Shown here: one piece after another, positions 41,001 to 56,000 of the stretch
Layout: each line of letters opens with the position of its first letter
Position numbering within the stretch: position 1 is the stretch's first letter
Source: Ifrita kowaldi
Lineage: Eukaryota; Chordata; Aves; Passeriformes; Cinclosomatidae
Direction of reading: 5' to 3'
Assembly: GCA_013398055.1 (NCBI GenBank)
Contig: VZRS01008360.1
Coordinates: forward strand, 124,001-188,000
DNA: 64,000 nucleotides
Program-made: the position numbers and the translations under genes
The notes under the pieces: model-generated
Seen by the model: the letters and a program-made list of their open reading frames with translations, nothing else
What the model was told of the DNA's origin: nothing
The model's database searches: none

Positions 41001-44000
41001 TTGTGATGAATCACTTGATGTTGCTTGTGGCTGTCTTCCTATAGAAATACTTTGTGCAGCTGACACCTGACTTGTTTCCACAGCAATCTATGGTAAATGA
41101 CCAAAAAACATCCTATCAAATCAAAGTCCTGTAAAACAATGTGTTTTTTCTATTAACCTATATTTTTGACTCATGAAAGCCGTTTCATAAAGCAAGTGCC
41201 TGACAGTACACAGATTTCATAATATCAACAACACTGACTAACAATGACGGATTATGCTAAAGGTTTACAGAAGCCTTCCAGCCTTCCCAGTCAGCTACCA
41301 CTCTCCAGAAGGTTTTCTTGGTACATTCACAGTACAGTGACTTGCCATAAATGTTACTGTTCCTAACTCTCCGTGCGGTCTCTCAGATATTTTATGTGGT
41401 ACTTTACCAGTTTATGCCTTTGCGTGTTCTGTTTCAAAGCTGTCTCTCCACTTCTATTACACGAGATGTTTAAAAGGTTCAACAAATACAAACATCAGTA
41501 AATTAAAGACAGACAGTACCTGTACAACTGGTTTTATCCAGGTAGTGGTTCTAGAATTGTGATCTATATAATATGACCTTCCTTTTTCATCTTGTCGCTC
41601 TTCCCAGCCTGGGGGTAATCCAGATGAAGTAGGCAGTAACTAAATATTAGTGATAACAGATGAAAAACAATTAAGGAAACAATGAAACTTATTGTGAAAA
41701 GGTTATCTTCCGTCAAATTAAAACAACAAAACTATATTCCAGAAGGTTCATTACTTTTATGAACTGGATAAAACAGGTAAGAAGTATATAAGTCCTTACT
41801 AAATAGTATGAAGTAACAGATTTTTATTTGTTTGTTTATACAAAATTCAAACTCCTCCTGTTAAAGGATTCATTTATATACCTGGTTTAGGCATGGCTGA
41901 TCCAGCCTAGTGCTTCTGGCTATGAGATCACGGTTTGCAGTGTCACCATGAAAACATAATGGAATGTGGTATAGCTTTTAATTAGAAGTAAACACTTATA
42001 AGGCAAAGCATTTGAAAAACAAAACTCATATCATCAGGGCAAGACTACTTCCTTCTGCAGGCTATGCATCAAGCTAATGCTAAACAAAGCCAAAACGTGA
42101 AAGCTTTACAGCTGAACTAGACCCATAATTGCCATTTCGTCAGGACAGCTGCTGGGCGAGGAAGGCCAAATCTCATTTGAAATGTCAGCACCCAGTACAG
42201 CTAAAAGCCTGTGTTTTTTTAAAAATTACTTACCACTGGATGTGCAGGCTGCTCTTCAAGTCTGTATGTTTGCAGACTACTTCTTCTGCTGGAATGGTTC
42301 TTGAAGAAGTGGAGAGGAATGACACATTAGCTATTACTGCAGCTTTAAGGATGGCAGCAAACAGTCAACAACGGTTATCACACTTCAAGCTATTACAGTT
42401 TCCATCCTGAGCAAAATGTTATACTTGTTTTGAAACATGATTTAATATTATATTTTTCAAACTCCTGTTTTAAAAGCTAGAAACATTAAGTTCACAGAGT
42501 CTGTTATAATCTCAGGATGATAGAAGCTTTTGAAAGTTCAGAAAACTCTAGCAATAGAAGTTTTGGCATGTAAAACATTAATTACGAACAGTTACAGTAC
42601 AATTGAGTTTACAGTACAGAACTTTTTGTGTTGTCAGTAGAGTCTGTGATAGATCAGAGCTAACATAACTTTCCAGAGAGTAGATTAAGTCAACAATGAA
42701 AAGATATGAGAGTCTGAGACATCCAGTTTGAGAAGAGCAATTCAATCCCTGGACTTCGCGTAAGTGTCCACCTTCCTGCCTAAAGCCACATTTAGATCTC
42801 ATTTGCTACAATTAGGCAACCGTACTTCATTTTGCTCCAGAATTTCCATGACTATTTGAAGGATTTTTCCTTATCCACAAACTTTTGGAGTACTTCAAAG
42901 AAAAAGCATAATTAACTTTTAAATTTTTTAGTGGGGGGGGGAGTATAATGCAGGTGAAGGAAGGCAAGACTGTCATTCTAGCTGACTCTTGCAAATAATT
43001 TGAACATCTGCCTCTTTCAGGCCACCCAAGCAAGCTGAAATAACAGTTTTCTTGATATCCGTGGGATGCTGAATAGCAGAGCTCAAGTAAAGTCTTGTTA
43101 CTCTCGCCTGTCTGTTTCCAGCAACACCAGTGATACATTTGTACAAACGTAGATAAACATTTTCAATTCAAAATTTACATTTGGAAGTGCATTCTTAACA
43201 TCACAAAAACTAGTGATTATTTCAATACAAAAATCTAACAGACTAGATGGCCTGGGTCACCTCTATAGGCTTTCCTCAATGGACAGTGGATTTTTCACGT
43301 CACATCTCAGGTTACAAGGCTGTTTGTGGAGCTCGGGTTTCACAGGACAGCTGAGCTCATTTAATTGCTTGCTACCACCAAAAAGACAAGTTTCACCCTA
43401 GCTACATACTCCCGCTGTTTTCCCTTTGCCACTGTATCACTTGTCAGACAACCTAGCATGCTGTTTCAGTTGCTCAAACTGCAAAAAAGCAGAGTTGGGG
43501 AAAAGAGAGTAGTTTTCTGCTGGGTTAGCAAGCTGAACAGACTCACCCAGAGGTCAGGCAAGTTTCACAGCTGGCACAAGGACTGTGGAACTGTGTGAGC
43601 AAGCTCCCTTTTTTGCTGCTATGAAAGCAGCAGGTTTACTCAACCCAATCATAAAACCTTATCCCAATATTCACAATGAAAAGTGGTCTATCTTAAAACT
43701 TTTTCTAGTGGGAAAAGTAACTCACATAGTACAACTCCCCTGGAAATAAGCGTTCAGGATACAGCTTTTTTCATTAGTAGTTTTCAGCACTCTACGACAC
43801 TAGACTAAGAGGTAGATTTACAGACTGAAAAATAGTTCACACAAATCTGTTTTAACCTCAGGCAAAAATCCATATAAGCAAAGCAGAGAGGAATAAAATG
43901 TTTGCTTAGATGGGATTCTACAGTAAAAAGACTATTCTTAAAGTCTATGCACTTGAGATGAAATTAAAAATACAATTCCTAAATAAAGTATTTATGGATC

Positions 44001-47000
44001 TAATTCTATCAGTAGTATGACTTTTGTGCAAAATATTGTAGATATTTCTACATTGGAACAACGAGAAAAATAATTTACAGTGTAGGCTGTTGACTGGCCA
44101 GTAGCTGAACTTCCAGAGGTAGTAAGTCTGTTACTCAATTCTTCTGCAAGATGAGTCTGTATATCACAACTACTCTGCGAGAGAGGTATTTGAACGTTCT
44201 GACTGCTGTACATTGTTGCCTCGTCTTCAGTTATAATTTCCCAGCTCTTTAAAAGGAAAACAAGGGGAAAACATTTTTTAAAAGTAGTTAAGCTTTTTGA
44301 GTAGGCCAGATTAAAAAATCACTTGCATTTTGAGATTTATTTTTTTACCTCAGGGGAATCTCTGCTGTCTGCATTTTCTGTGTCCTCTGATATCTGTCGC
44401 CGGTGAGTGAACACGTGCTGGGCCTCCAGCTGCACGCTGCCAAGATCTGCGACCGTCACACTGTCCCTGGTGGGGCAGGGTGAGAGAAGTCAGCAAACAC
44501 CAGCCATAGTTTATCTTTCAATAGTAAGCCAGGCTAACAGCAAAAACATACATCACAGTCATTTTGGCAGAAGAAAAAGAAACAGTCTGGACTATATAAA
44601 TTAATGTAAACTGTTTAAAATGAATAAGCATTCATCTCAATGTGAAGTGTAAGCTGAAGAACCAGGTAGCTTTCCAGGACGAAAAAAAACCCCAACTGAA
44701 TAAAGTAAGGCAAACAATTTAACAAAGTCCCTGATGGGAAGGAAAAACCAGGCTGAAAACTGCAAAATTATTTACTTTCCATTACTATAGTTGTTATCTC
44801 TCCAACTGCAACCAGTTTCTATTTGAACATATACTTCCAGAGCACAGTACAGTCAAAATGACCATCAGCCAGTGACCACTGCATGTGGGCTTCAAAGTTA
44901 AGCTAAGGAAAGCTCCCTACTAATTTTCAAGCTGTTCACTTTTTATTTCTCCTTGCTTTCAGTGTAACTAGGGTGAACTACACTAGCTAATATAAGACTT
45001 GAATTTTCAGTCTAAAAGACATACTGTGCAGTTGGTCTTTTCCACTGCGTTCTTCTGAATTCATGATTGACATAGTAGGTCCTGCCGAGGATGTCTTGTC
45101 TTTCTTCCCAGCCTGCAGGCAGTGGAGGAGATTCCTGCTGCTGCTGTTGTGGCTGGCTAGCAGCCTCTGGTTGGTCCAATATAATCCACCCAGGCTGAGA
45201 GACATAATATAACTACCTTAATGTTACAGAAGTTGAAAAACATATCTCAATTTATCAAGCTACTCCCCCTTTTAAGGTGCAGTTCCATTACATCTTAAGC
45301 CAGTAAATTTGACTCTGGTTTTAGTGTGTTTATTTCTAAAAAATGACAGGGCATATTACGCATGCAGAAATCTTACTTTTACCTCAAGTTCCTTAAACAT
45401 ATTAGTATCAGAAGTTGTTAATTCCAGGAAAATAAACAGCATTCACAGAATACATTAAAAGCTTAAATATTGTCATTTCATACGTATGCTGCGAATGTAT
45501 GAGGCAGATGAACACACCCTTCTGTAACAAAGTTTAATTACAGCAAAGGTGGTAATGCTGAATAGCACTAAGTCTGGAAAAGAAATCCATTAATCTACAT
45601 GGGATGTGCTTACAAAGATTACATATATATATGGTAGGTAAGATCAAAAAATCCCTATGGATTGGAGGGAATTGAAATTCTAAAACTAGAGAGATGTTAG
45701 TGTCTGTCTAGGGTCAAACAACATCGAACAGTACCTACAACAGAAACTTAAAACACTTTAAATTGTCTGCAAGATACAAGCAATCGCTTTTAACTGGTCT
45801 GTTTCTAAAACACTATTTATAGTTTAGTGATTCATGACATTCATTTTCCAGCAATAAACACATTTTTTCCCACCTCTAATTCTTCAGGCTGTTCTGTGGT
45901 TTCTTCTTCGGATCCACTGGTTTTAGGTAAGTAAGTCATTTTTAATCTAAGGTGGCCTTTAACTCTTGATTTATGGCTGCAGAAGAGAAAATAAAATTAT
46001 CTTACTGTGCACTTGTAAAACAAAATAGCTGGAAAAGCACAGCTAGAGGATTACTCTTAAGGTTTCAACGCAAACTTGACTTTTTATAATCTACAATAAT
46101 TAAGTTCTATAATGGCATTGAGGCTGCAGACTTCTGAATACAGTAAGTATTTAAAGTAATACTGACTTTTTAGTGGAACATCAATATCTTAGAAATGGCT
46201 ACTCTAATTTCTTTGATGGAAACAGAGAAACTTAGACAATGTTTATGTATTTGCAACTAATTACGTAAGAGCATTGTACAGATATGAAAGTTAGAATTTC
46301 CATGTGGTATTTACTAACCTTCTTGGATGAAGAACAAAATCCTTAAATGTATATGGTCTCTCCATACTTGGATTTTCTGTCTGGAATAAGAATTTTTTTC
46401 AAGAAAAATCTTTATCAAGCACTTGAAATTAAAGAAAACTATCAGAAATTTACAATTAATTTCTTTAAAGGCCTTATAACATTTTAAAACTTAAATTACA
46501 GGTTCAGGTACAGTAACAGCACTACCAGCTTTAATCTTAGCAATAAGACCAATACTCCCTTTCAAGAAAAAAAACATTACCTTTCAGTGTCTATGTATGT
46601 TACAGAATGAAACACCTGCTCTTGGAAAGGGTTTGCCAGGGTTGCTATCCTGTCTTTAAGACAGTTTCTAATAAATCTGTTAGTATCTGCTAATGTTTTG
46701 AGACTTCAGAAGAACATGAAAAAGCTTCCTTATTTCAATATTCTTGGTGATATTTCTTCAAAATGAATTATGTGCTTTGCAAAAGGAATATAAGAAACAG
46801 AAAAAAATTGACCAAAGCAACACTAGCTCTATTTCCCACTTACCCTCTTTTGTATCTATTTATGTGAATAAGGAACATTAAAAATAAACTTACAGACTTT
46901 AAAGAAAATATTTTAAGACATGACAATAAGTACAATCTCTTCTTATCTTTAAGACTGTAAATCTATGAAAAAGCTAAAAGCACTCCAGTACTGAAAAACA

Positions 47001-50000
47001 AGGTAACCTACATTGTCTTTCATATATCAGCACTGAAAAATCCCTAACAGACCTACAAAATAAAACAAAGAACCCACAGAGCAGGAGAATTTAATCACTT
47101 TATTATCAGTATTGTTAACTTCCTTAGATGACTAATAGAGTGCATATAGAAATATTTTTTCCCTTTCATAGTCTTAAAAAATACAAACCGGTAACTGATA
47201 AAGAGGAATATCCACTTGTCCAAGAAAATCATCTCGAGTCTACAGAAAACAAAAACAAACACCACAGAAAGTTGAAAGCTGCAAAGTGTTTTAAAAACAT
47301 TGTTCCCATGCCCTGATAGCACAGCAATGCTTTCTTAGAACCCGAAGGCACTTTTAAATTATAGGAAGTAATTTGTTCTGTACAGAACAAGTTCTGATTG
47401 ACCCAACACTCAGAGCCTTGGACGGTTCTGCCTTCCTCAAAACAAAATTTGAGGGAGCTGGGAGTGGAGATTTAGACTGTTTACTAAATTATATAGACTA
47501 ATGTTAATCAAACAGGAGAGTTGTTTAGCACCAGGACTGAGATTATCAGCATCTCCACTAGAAACATTGTCCTAAAGAACCCTCCTCCTAGGAGCAACCA
47601 ACAATTTCCATAAACCCAGGCAGCTGTTTAAAACAGGCATGTATAAACATTTTTTTCTTTTCCAAATAATACAGCTACTGTCAAAGATAACATGAGGCAA
47701 AAGTAAGTTTAATCTGTGGTGAGTGCTTTGGAAGTTCCAGCAATTCCAGTGGTCCCAAGCTGGGCACGAAAATCTGTTAGAACTATGAAAAAATATCTTC
47801 TGTCTACACACATTGCAGAGTTTAGTTTTAACAACTATTATCTGAAAGGTTTTGCCCTGACTTGGACATCTGGACTATCTAACTAGGACCAGACTATGAA
47901 CACAGCAGCTGTCAGACCAGGGCAGGGACTGATAATACACAGTACCACTGCACACTTTACTTTTGATCATGGATTTTTGCTTGCCAAAAAAATTACAATT
48001 TCAGTAATCCTCATAGGTAATTTCAGTATTCACCAATAATCACCATCAGCAGTAATTTACTTGACTTCCTGCTGGATTACTGGAGCATGTGCTAAGTTGC
48101 TTCAAATTAATTTGTGATCTGAAAACCTTTGCAAACCTCCACAAAAGCAGGAAAATGTATTACAAGGGTCACTTAGCATGAAGACATATCAGTGCCTGTG
48201 TAATAAACTCAGGTCGGCATGGAATTTTTTGAAGGTATGTATAAGCTTATGGCTTTTTTAAAAAAACTCTACACTGTAACAAGACTACACTTTTTTGCAC
48301 AGACTGAGTAAGAAGCTGTAAAAGTTTTCAACTGCGTGGCTCATGCAGCCTCTTGAAATTCTAGGCTTGCTGATTTTTCCAGCTAACAAAAGATTTGGTG
48401 CCTATTCTTTCCTAAATCTGTTGGTGTACCACAAGTGTATATTCAAACTAATCACCCCAAAACTTTAATGTTTGTCCACAAAACCTTTCACCACAAGGCT
48501 CTGCAGCTTGTTGACATCTATTTCCTTCACCTCAGGGCAAAACCATGTGTTTCAACTTTCTTCTGGAAAACTTATTTTAATTTTCAATTCAAACGTTTTA
48601 CAGTATTAGAACTCCTGTCCAATTCTATCCATGTTTTGGTCCTTCTGACATTAAAGTATAGGTATTTCTTGAAGCAGTTCTTTTTGCCTTAGTAATTCTG
48701 GTACCTTTTTTCCTTAGCTCTGTTCTCCTAAGTTCATTCATTTAATCTTTGTCACACATGTATTTGGAGAATCAGTGTCTCACATGTGCCTTTAATTTTC
48801 ACACCTGCAAAAAGCACAACTAGATTGTCACAGGTGAAAAAATGCTAGAAATTTTGAGATGTGTCACTTCAAATTCCGTTCACAGCGTGGATGTCATGTT
48901 CGGATCTGAAGGGGACAAAAGCGAAAATATATACAAAACACCTACCTTTTTAGTCCATAAACTCATTTGAGATAGAAAGCTACAACAGGTTTAATACCTG
49001 AGGAGTCAGAGGCTTCCCTGAACTACTGAAGGAAAACTTTCAGTGCTATTATAGACCACAGGTTTCTGGGAAAAAAAAGCTACCATTTTTGCCTATGAGG
49101 TTCTTTCTAAAATGGCACAGCACATACCTTAGACATGTTAAAAGGCTTAGTATTTGTAAAGTTCTTGGCAATCCTCAAGTGGAACATGCCTTCCAAATAA
49201 ATTATTGGAACGTGGGACAAAAGTTTGCTCTATTTTAGAATCCCTCAGAACATTGTGTTTGTTACTGGCATAATTCGAGTATGGGCTCCTGTTATTCACT
49301 TTATTATTCTGCTGTCTCTCCTGCTATTTTTAGCAGAGTTAGCCTCGAGAACCAACTCTTCAACAGTACTTTCTCCTCCAGACAGAAAGCAAAACCCTGA
49401 GTGGAGATTTTTGTTGACCTCCAAACAACTAACACATGAATCAGATAGCAGGAATGATCTTCAGCAGTGTGCCCCACTATGACAAGCTGACTAACTGCCT
49501 GCAAAGAGGTGCCAAAGCAGCTTCGCAACAGACGTCGCACACATGAACAACTAAATGCCAGTGGAGCTGAAACTGTTTGGATCTCTGTTTCATGAGAGCA
49601 GGCAACACACACAAGTGGGTCAGTTGTTCTTGTCAACTTCTAATTTCTTAACAGCCAGAGAACTCAAACTTTCTGCTTGCCAAACCATAAGTGCATAAAC
49701 CTCAATTAATGATATACTGCACTAACAGAGAGGCCTTGTATTTTACTGATTCACTGGTTTAGTCTATAGAAAGTTATTAAAAACAGGTGAGGACAGACTG
49801 CTGCTGTACACAATCCATTTAAAGAACTCCAGTGCAATGCCAAAGCACTCAAAGAAAAGCACAAAAAGAAAGTAATTCTGTTCAAAACTAATTTTCATCT
49901 ATTTTATGAATACATGTTTAATAAGTTTTAACAGTAAAGATTTTGGACTTTTTTTTCTGCAATTCCCATCAGAAACTGAAGTCGATTTTAAACAGACACG

Positions 50001-53000
50001 CTTATCTGAGTCACACATTTAAGAGCAGTGCTGAGAACATAACTCAAACTTTATCAGGTTTGAAAATGGGTCACTGAATTTAATGCCTTTTTTAATTGCT
50101 GGATTCACTACACAGCCTTTTGAAACAGTTCTTGTGTAAGACCAGGGTGTTGCAATAACAAGTATTTTCTCTACCAATTTTTGTGACAAATGTTTGGTGG
50201 TATTAGTGCATGAATTAAAATCCAAGCATATTCCCAGTCTTCTTCTAACTAAACAGGCAGCTTAGTTGTGCACAGGTCGGTCTTCGCACAGAAATCTACA
50301 GCTGCATGGCAAAACAAAAAAGCATACAGCTTTTATTGGAGGGAACATAAGTATCAATTCAAATTGCAAAAACAAATAGTGATCTGGACTATCGCTGCTT
50401 AAGAAAACAAGGGCTCAATAGATGCATTATAAAACCAACATTCTTCTTGCTTAAACACCCAAACATCAACATTAGTTACAAGCTTGATGAGGATGAAAAA
50501 ACTTTCCTGAGCTGCACTAGCAACTTCAAGTATTTTTCTTTTCCTGCTGTGCTGAGTGTATTATTTGGTTCTCTTAAACTCTAATTGAGAAAAGTGAGCT
50601 TTTTTTTTTTCTTCCATAAAATACCGCCAGCATATGCTATTCATCACGGCAATGTAACAGTTTCAAAAAAACAAGATTCAATTATCACATTAAGATTGTA
50701 CCAAATTCACAGATTCCACAAGTAATGTTTTCTCTATCTTGCAATGCAATAAATACTTGGTTGCATGGAATTCATTACAGTCCCAGCCTCCTGTATTTTT
50801 AAGGGGGACCAGTAGATAGTGAGGAGATTTTTTTTTTTTAATGACACGTAGGCATTTCCTCAGAGTTGGCATCTATGATAAAGAGACATAAGACTCTATC
50901 AGCATTTTCAAAATGGGGAGAACACACTGTTAGATCAAGGGTTATTACATAGCATGTGTTTCTGCAGGACCTTCAGCCCTGCTGGCTGTTTCAACAGCAA
51001 GGTGTCAGCACAACATGCCTCAGCAGTTTTACCATCTGCTTAACAGACAGCATTTAGAAATGACACCGAGGTTATTTTCACTAATTCTCTCTCACTTCCA
51101 AAGATATTTTCAGACAACTGCTTATCTAAAGACCAGAGCAAAAGCGTCGTCTGTTTCTCCATTTATAGCTTACACATTTTATATGGTACCAAAATCTTAC
51201 AGCTTCCTTAAAAGTTCATACTTAGTTTACAGTACTTCTACAATAACATTCATATATTAGTCCACTCAATGTGTGCCACTTTGAGAACTTGTCCTTAAAA
51301 GTTCATTAACAATGCAATTTAGGTTAGCCTTTTTTTTTTTTTTACACAGGCCACAGGAAGGCAAGTTGTCTAATATAACCAAAGCATACTTCAGCACAAC
51401 ATAAATAGAGAATATGTCAGAAGTTATTAATGCATTGATTTTATTCATCAGGACTTTGAGTTCCTTTGGTTTGATGTACAGATGTGCCAAACAAGCTACC
51501 ATATCAAAAGCAAAGATACTACATTTTATGAAAAGTCAAAAGCCGATCCAGACTTGTCTTCCTGTGTTAAATCTGCCAATACTCACCACAAAAAAATTAG
51601 AAAACAGTACCAAATACTTAATTAGGTACTATTTCAACACGTCATTCCTGACATCAAGTCAGTTATCTTCATAATAGTATAAAAACATAAAACTTTTGCA
51701 TTTATTTGTGAAAGCTTTTTTGCCAAATCTTAAGACTTCAAATAAAGTTTGAAAAACAAACTCTCGTAGTAATAATTCCAGGCGCAGTTTTACCTTCACC
51801 ATTTAACACTATAAAGCTTAAAACACAAAAATGTAAAACTCTGTCAAATGTTAAAACTGCATGTGTAATTTGCTCCCAGAAATAACAACAGATAAACCAG
51901 ATATTGCAGATGCTTACCACACTGGGTAATTAACATATTCAGCTGAAGGACTTGCTACTGTCAGTCAGCTTTTTGCTTTTCAGAGCAAGAGCGAAGAAAT
52001 AGAATTTAAAAAAAGAGACAAACTACTTTTCTCCAAAAGGGAGACAGACAATTGGAGCATGTCTGCATCATGGTCTCACTCCTGTGAAGTTCACTTGGTC
52101 CAGTAGAGGATCACACAGAGGTACAAAGTCAGGTTGAACCTGGAAACTGCTCTTCAGCCCTAAATTGAATCAGTTGGCTAGGGCTGTACAGGTACCTGGC
52201 CACTTTTAAGAGAACGAGCCTAGAGCAGGGCTGGATGCAGGCTGCATGGCCTCACCCCATTCCAAAGTCAGTCCATCAGTTTTCAAAAGCACTCTTAAGT
52301 CTACTGTTGATCCAAATGCAGCATCAGCACTAACTCAGGCCTTCCCTGCACCTTTGCACCAGCACACAGCTAGTGGCCACTGCCAGCCACACCGCAGTTC
52401 TCCGTGCTCTTACACACTCAGCATTAGTCCTCAGCCACTGGTGAACAGGAGTCACAAGCCCCACCTATCGACCTCTCCCAGCCCCACACCTGAACCTCCT
52501 GCTGCCAGGTGTAAATGTAGAAGCACGACCTGGCTAGAGCAGAACTCAGTGGTTTGGTTTGTCTTAAGCTCTGCAATGCTCAAGCTATAAATCCCACCTG
52601 TGCAAAACCAGTCTGCATGAACTGACCTTGGATGCTCAACCTCTAATGACAAAAGGTGACTGCCACATAAATAATCCAACCACAATTACTTTTCCAACAA
52701 AACAGTATTACAATTTATTTCAAACAAGCTCAATGACACTACTAAAGTTACATTATACTTCCCACCTCAGACATGGCTTTATTAGCCTATCATTTGCCAG
52801 ATGTTAACCACTTAAGGTTTCTCATTAATAAATTATATATTTGTCCCAAAACAATAGAAACAATGATTATTAAAATAACTGGCTAATGTAAAAATTCTAT
52901 TGTAAAATAGGGAATGTTCATAATAAATTCTGGAATTCCTTTTCCTTCAAAAAGCCCTTGTGCTTTCACGTTACCGAACAGGCCATCTCCCTTATGCTAG

Positions 53001-56000
53001 GAAAATCACGGATTGCCAGAGAAATCATCTAGGTCTGAAGGAATCCAGTCCTGTGTTTCTTCCCACATTCCTCTTACTGGAGTGTCTCATTTGCATTTTA
53101 ATACACCCTAACGTCAATCATTCCAATTCAAGTTTGTATGTAATTTCAGCCAGGAACTTGCTGATGTCCTTCCTAAATTCTGTTTGCTTATGTTGCAGCT
53201 GATACAGCTGAAAGCAGTCCAAGGTCTCAAACAATAACTGCATCTATCTGTAGACTTTTCGGTTTATTGTAAACTACCATGACAGAATAACACAATGATG
53301 CACTCTCCCGAAACATAGATTATTATAGATCCATAAACTAACACTGCAATGAGAAACAAACATTTTGCTGGCTGCATTCCCAAATCAGCATGTTCTGTTT
53401 GTCATAGGGAGTAAGGAAAAAAGTTCACTTGAAACAGAGACACTTAACAGAAATGCAGAGCAGTCCCCTTCAGACAAGGGTGAAAGTCAATCATAAGCAA
53501 ATGACTTGACTGAAAAGGCCACTCAGTTTTGCTTACTTGCTCAATCTGTGAAATTCATCCACTTCTGGAAGATGAGAAAACACGTGTTAGAACACAGAAG
53601 AACACTCTCTGCCAAGGGTGAGGGGAAAGCATTTCTACCACTTGATCCTCTGTGGCTGCAAGGGCTGAACAGGCACCAGAGAGCCTGGGGGTCAGATTAA
53701 CACTCTGCCTACCCTTGTATCCTTTCCATGTAATGGCCAAGAGCAGATGCTCAAGGAATAGTAATAGTGGCAATTAAGACTAGTACTTCCTTTGATATAA
53801 CCCCCAGTTTCTAGTGAGTAAGTGGTCACGGACCTCTTGATCCTGACCTTAAAATATATATTGAGAATGTAATACTCTTTGATGGACCTTTCTTCAACTT
53901 ACCTAACTTCTTAAAATCCATTTCTACTTTTGATATGCAGATCTTGAGACAATCTGCTCAGCAACACATAAAAGAACATTTTTTTAAAAAAGTGGAATGG
54001 GAATATTCATCTCCCCTAAACTATAGTTTTATAAACTTCCTCTATACTACCTTTTTTTTTACCCAAAGCTGAAAACCCCCTGGTCTACTTAGTGTTTCTC
54101 CTCACATAAAACTTACCCCAATCTTGCAACCCTTCTTTTTTAGTTCTGTTATCCACACTTCCTGAAAAAGCATGACCAGAAATATGCATGCCATGCACCT
54201 ATGTGGATTTGTATAATTCCATAATGGTGGTTTTAATTTTGTTAGTTTATTCCTTCCCTAATAAATCCTAATCTTTTATTTGCCTTTCAACTGTCAACAA
54301 GATCTGAGCTGACATTTTCAGCGAGTCTTTCCCCATGTGACACAAACTATTTCCTGACCAGTATAGGAGGCCATCATCAAGCATGCATCATTAGCTGCTT
54401 TTCATGTGTGCAATACTCGGCATTTTTCAACAATGATTTCCAAATTGTGTATTTGGAAAAAAAAAAAATCGAAATTAAAGCAATGGTCATGAGTTCATAT
54501 CTGAAAGCCTGCAAGTTCTTTGGCTAGTGAGGGATAAAAGAAGAATGTCTCTAGCTTACCCTGTGCACAAGTTTTACTTTAACACATTCTTGTAGGTATA
54601 CCACGTCTTAAAAAACAGAATAACTATAGCTTGTGGCAACATTAAAGAAGCCACAGCATCAGCGCTTCCCATTCTCTCATGGCAGATTAAAAGGACATGA
54701 ATCACCCTGAAGGCTGGATAATTACATATTTACATAAGCTGTTTCAGGAGGCCTGCTCTGCATGGTTTTGCAGTTTCAGTTTCCCCATTTTTTTCTGGCA
54801 TGAGAAACCTGCCCAAACTCAGTTCAGCTGCAGACTGTAAACAGAATTAGGCTAATCATAATTTCTGCAAAGCACAATCACTCCCTAAAACGTACATGTA
54901 ATGTTTGCTGAGGACTACAAAGTGCTAGAGCTTTAATATACTGATATATTCAAGTATCTGCTTCCTTACAGTATGATGATATTCTGAAGGTGACATATGG
55001 TTCATAGTTGCCAAATGCAACCTGCTAAACCTAACAGTGAAAAACTTCAGGGATCGAGCTATTACCAAATAATATTATTTGATCGCTTCCTTTGCTAATG
55101 CATCCACGTAGCAACCATTCACAGCCAGGCTGTAAGATTTATCCCATCCTTTGTGTGCCATCTTTTTCTTCCCCTGAAGAAGGATTGCTAATCAAAAGCA
55201 AAGGCATGAAGAAAGGTAGAGAAGAACTTGTCACTAAACTCTGCATTTAGGCATGATAAATAGAAGAAATTAGTACCAACTATTAAAGCACTACAGGTCG
55301 TTCCCACTTAAAGGACAGAATCAGGAAATTACCTACAATTAATTATAAATTGTTCATTATTGTGATTAACAGAGTTTCCACTGTCTTCCCTTTAATGTAT
55401 TGATGTATACTTCAACTTCTAAAATTTGTCTGAGACACAACACATACACTCTTATGTGATTTAAGTCTAACATAGTCATCCCCACAATTCCTCAGAAAGA
55501 CACGACCTTCCTTTCAACCCCAACTCTCCCTGACTGAACTGACAGACCATGACACAGCAATGCACCAGACACAGTCCTGTAACGTGATCCTTCAAGATAT
55601 GCAATACTGAACAATACGAAAGTTATTAGATTATGAGGTTACCATAGCACAGCAACATAAAGTGATGCCAATTTGTGCTTTGCCTTGTATTGGCTCCATA
55701 ATCTTCTGCTTTCATTGCCCCTTTTCCACCTCACTTCCTTGCACAGATTTGGGACACTGATACACATGCAGCCCCTTTTCTCCATGTGCAAAGTTGTAGC
55801 TAAGCCACAGCTGTCCTTCCCTTCTCTTGGTGTTTCTCCCTGGCTGGATCACTACTTTCTGAGAGGGAGTTTTGCTATGACAGAAACTCAGCGCCTAAGG
55901 AGAATGCAAGAGGGAAGACAACCTCAGACTATTCAGCACTAACTTGTGGTGCAGCATTTATCAAGGGAATCACAGTCTTCCAGACACAGGTTCTGATCCC

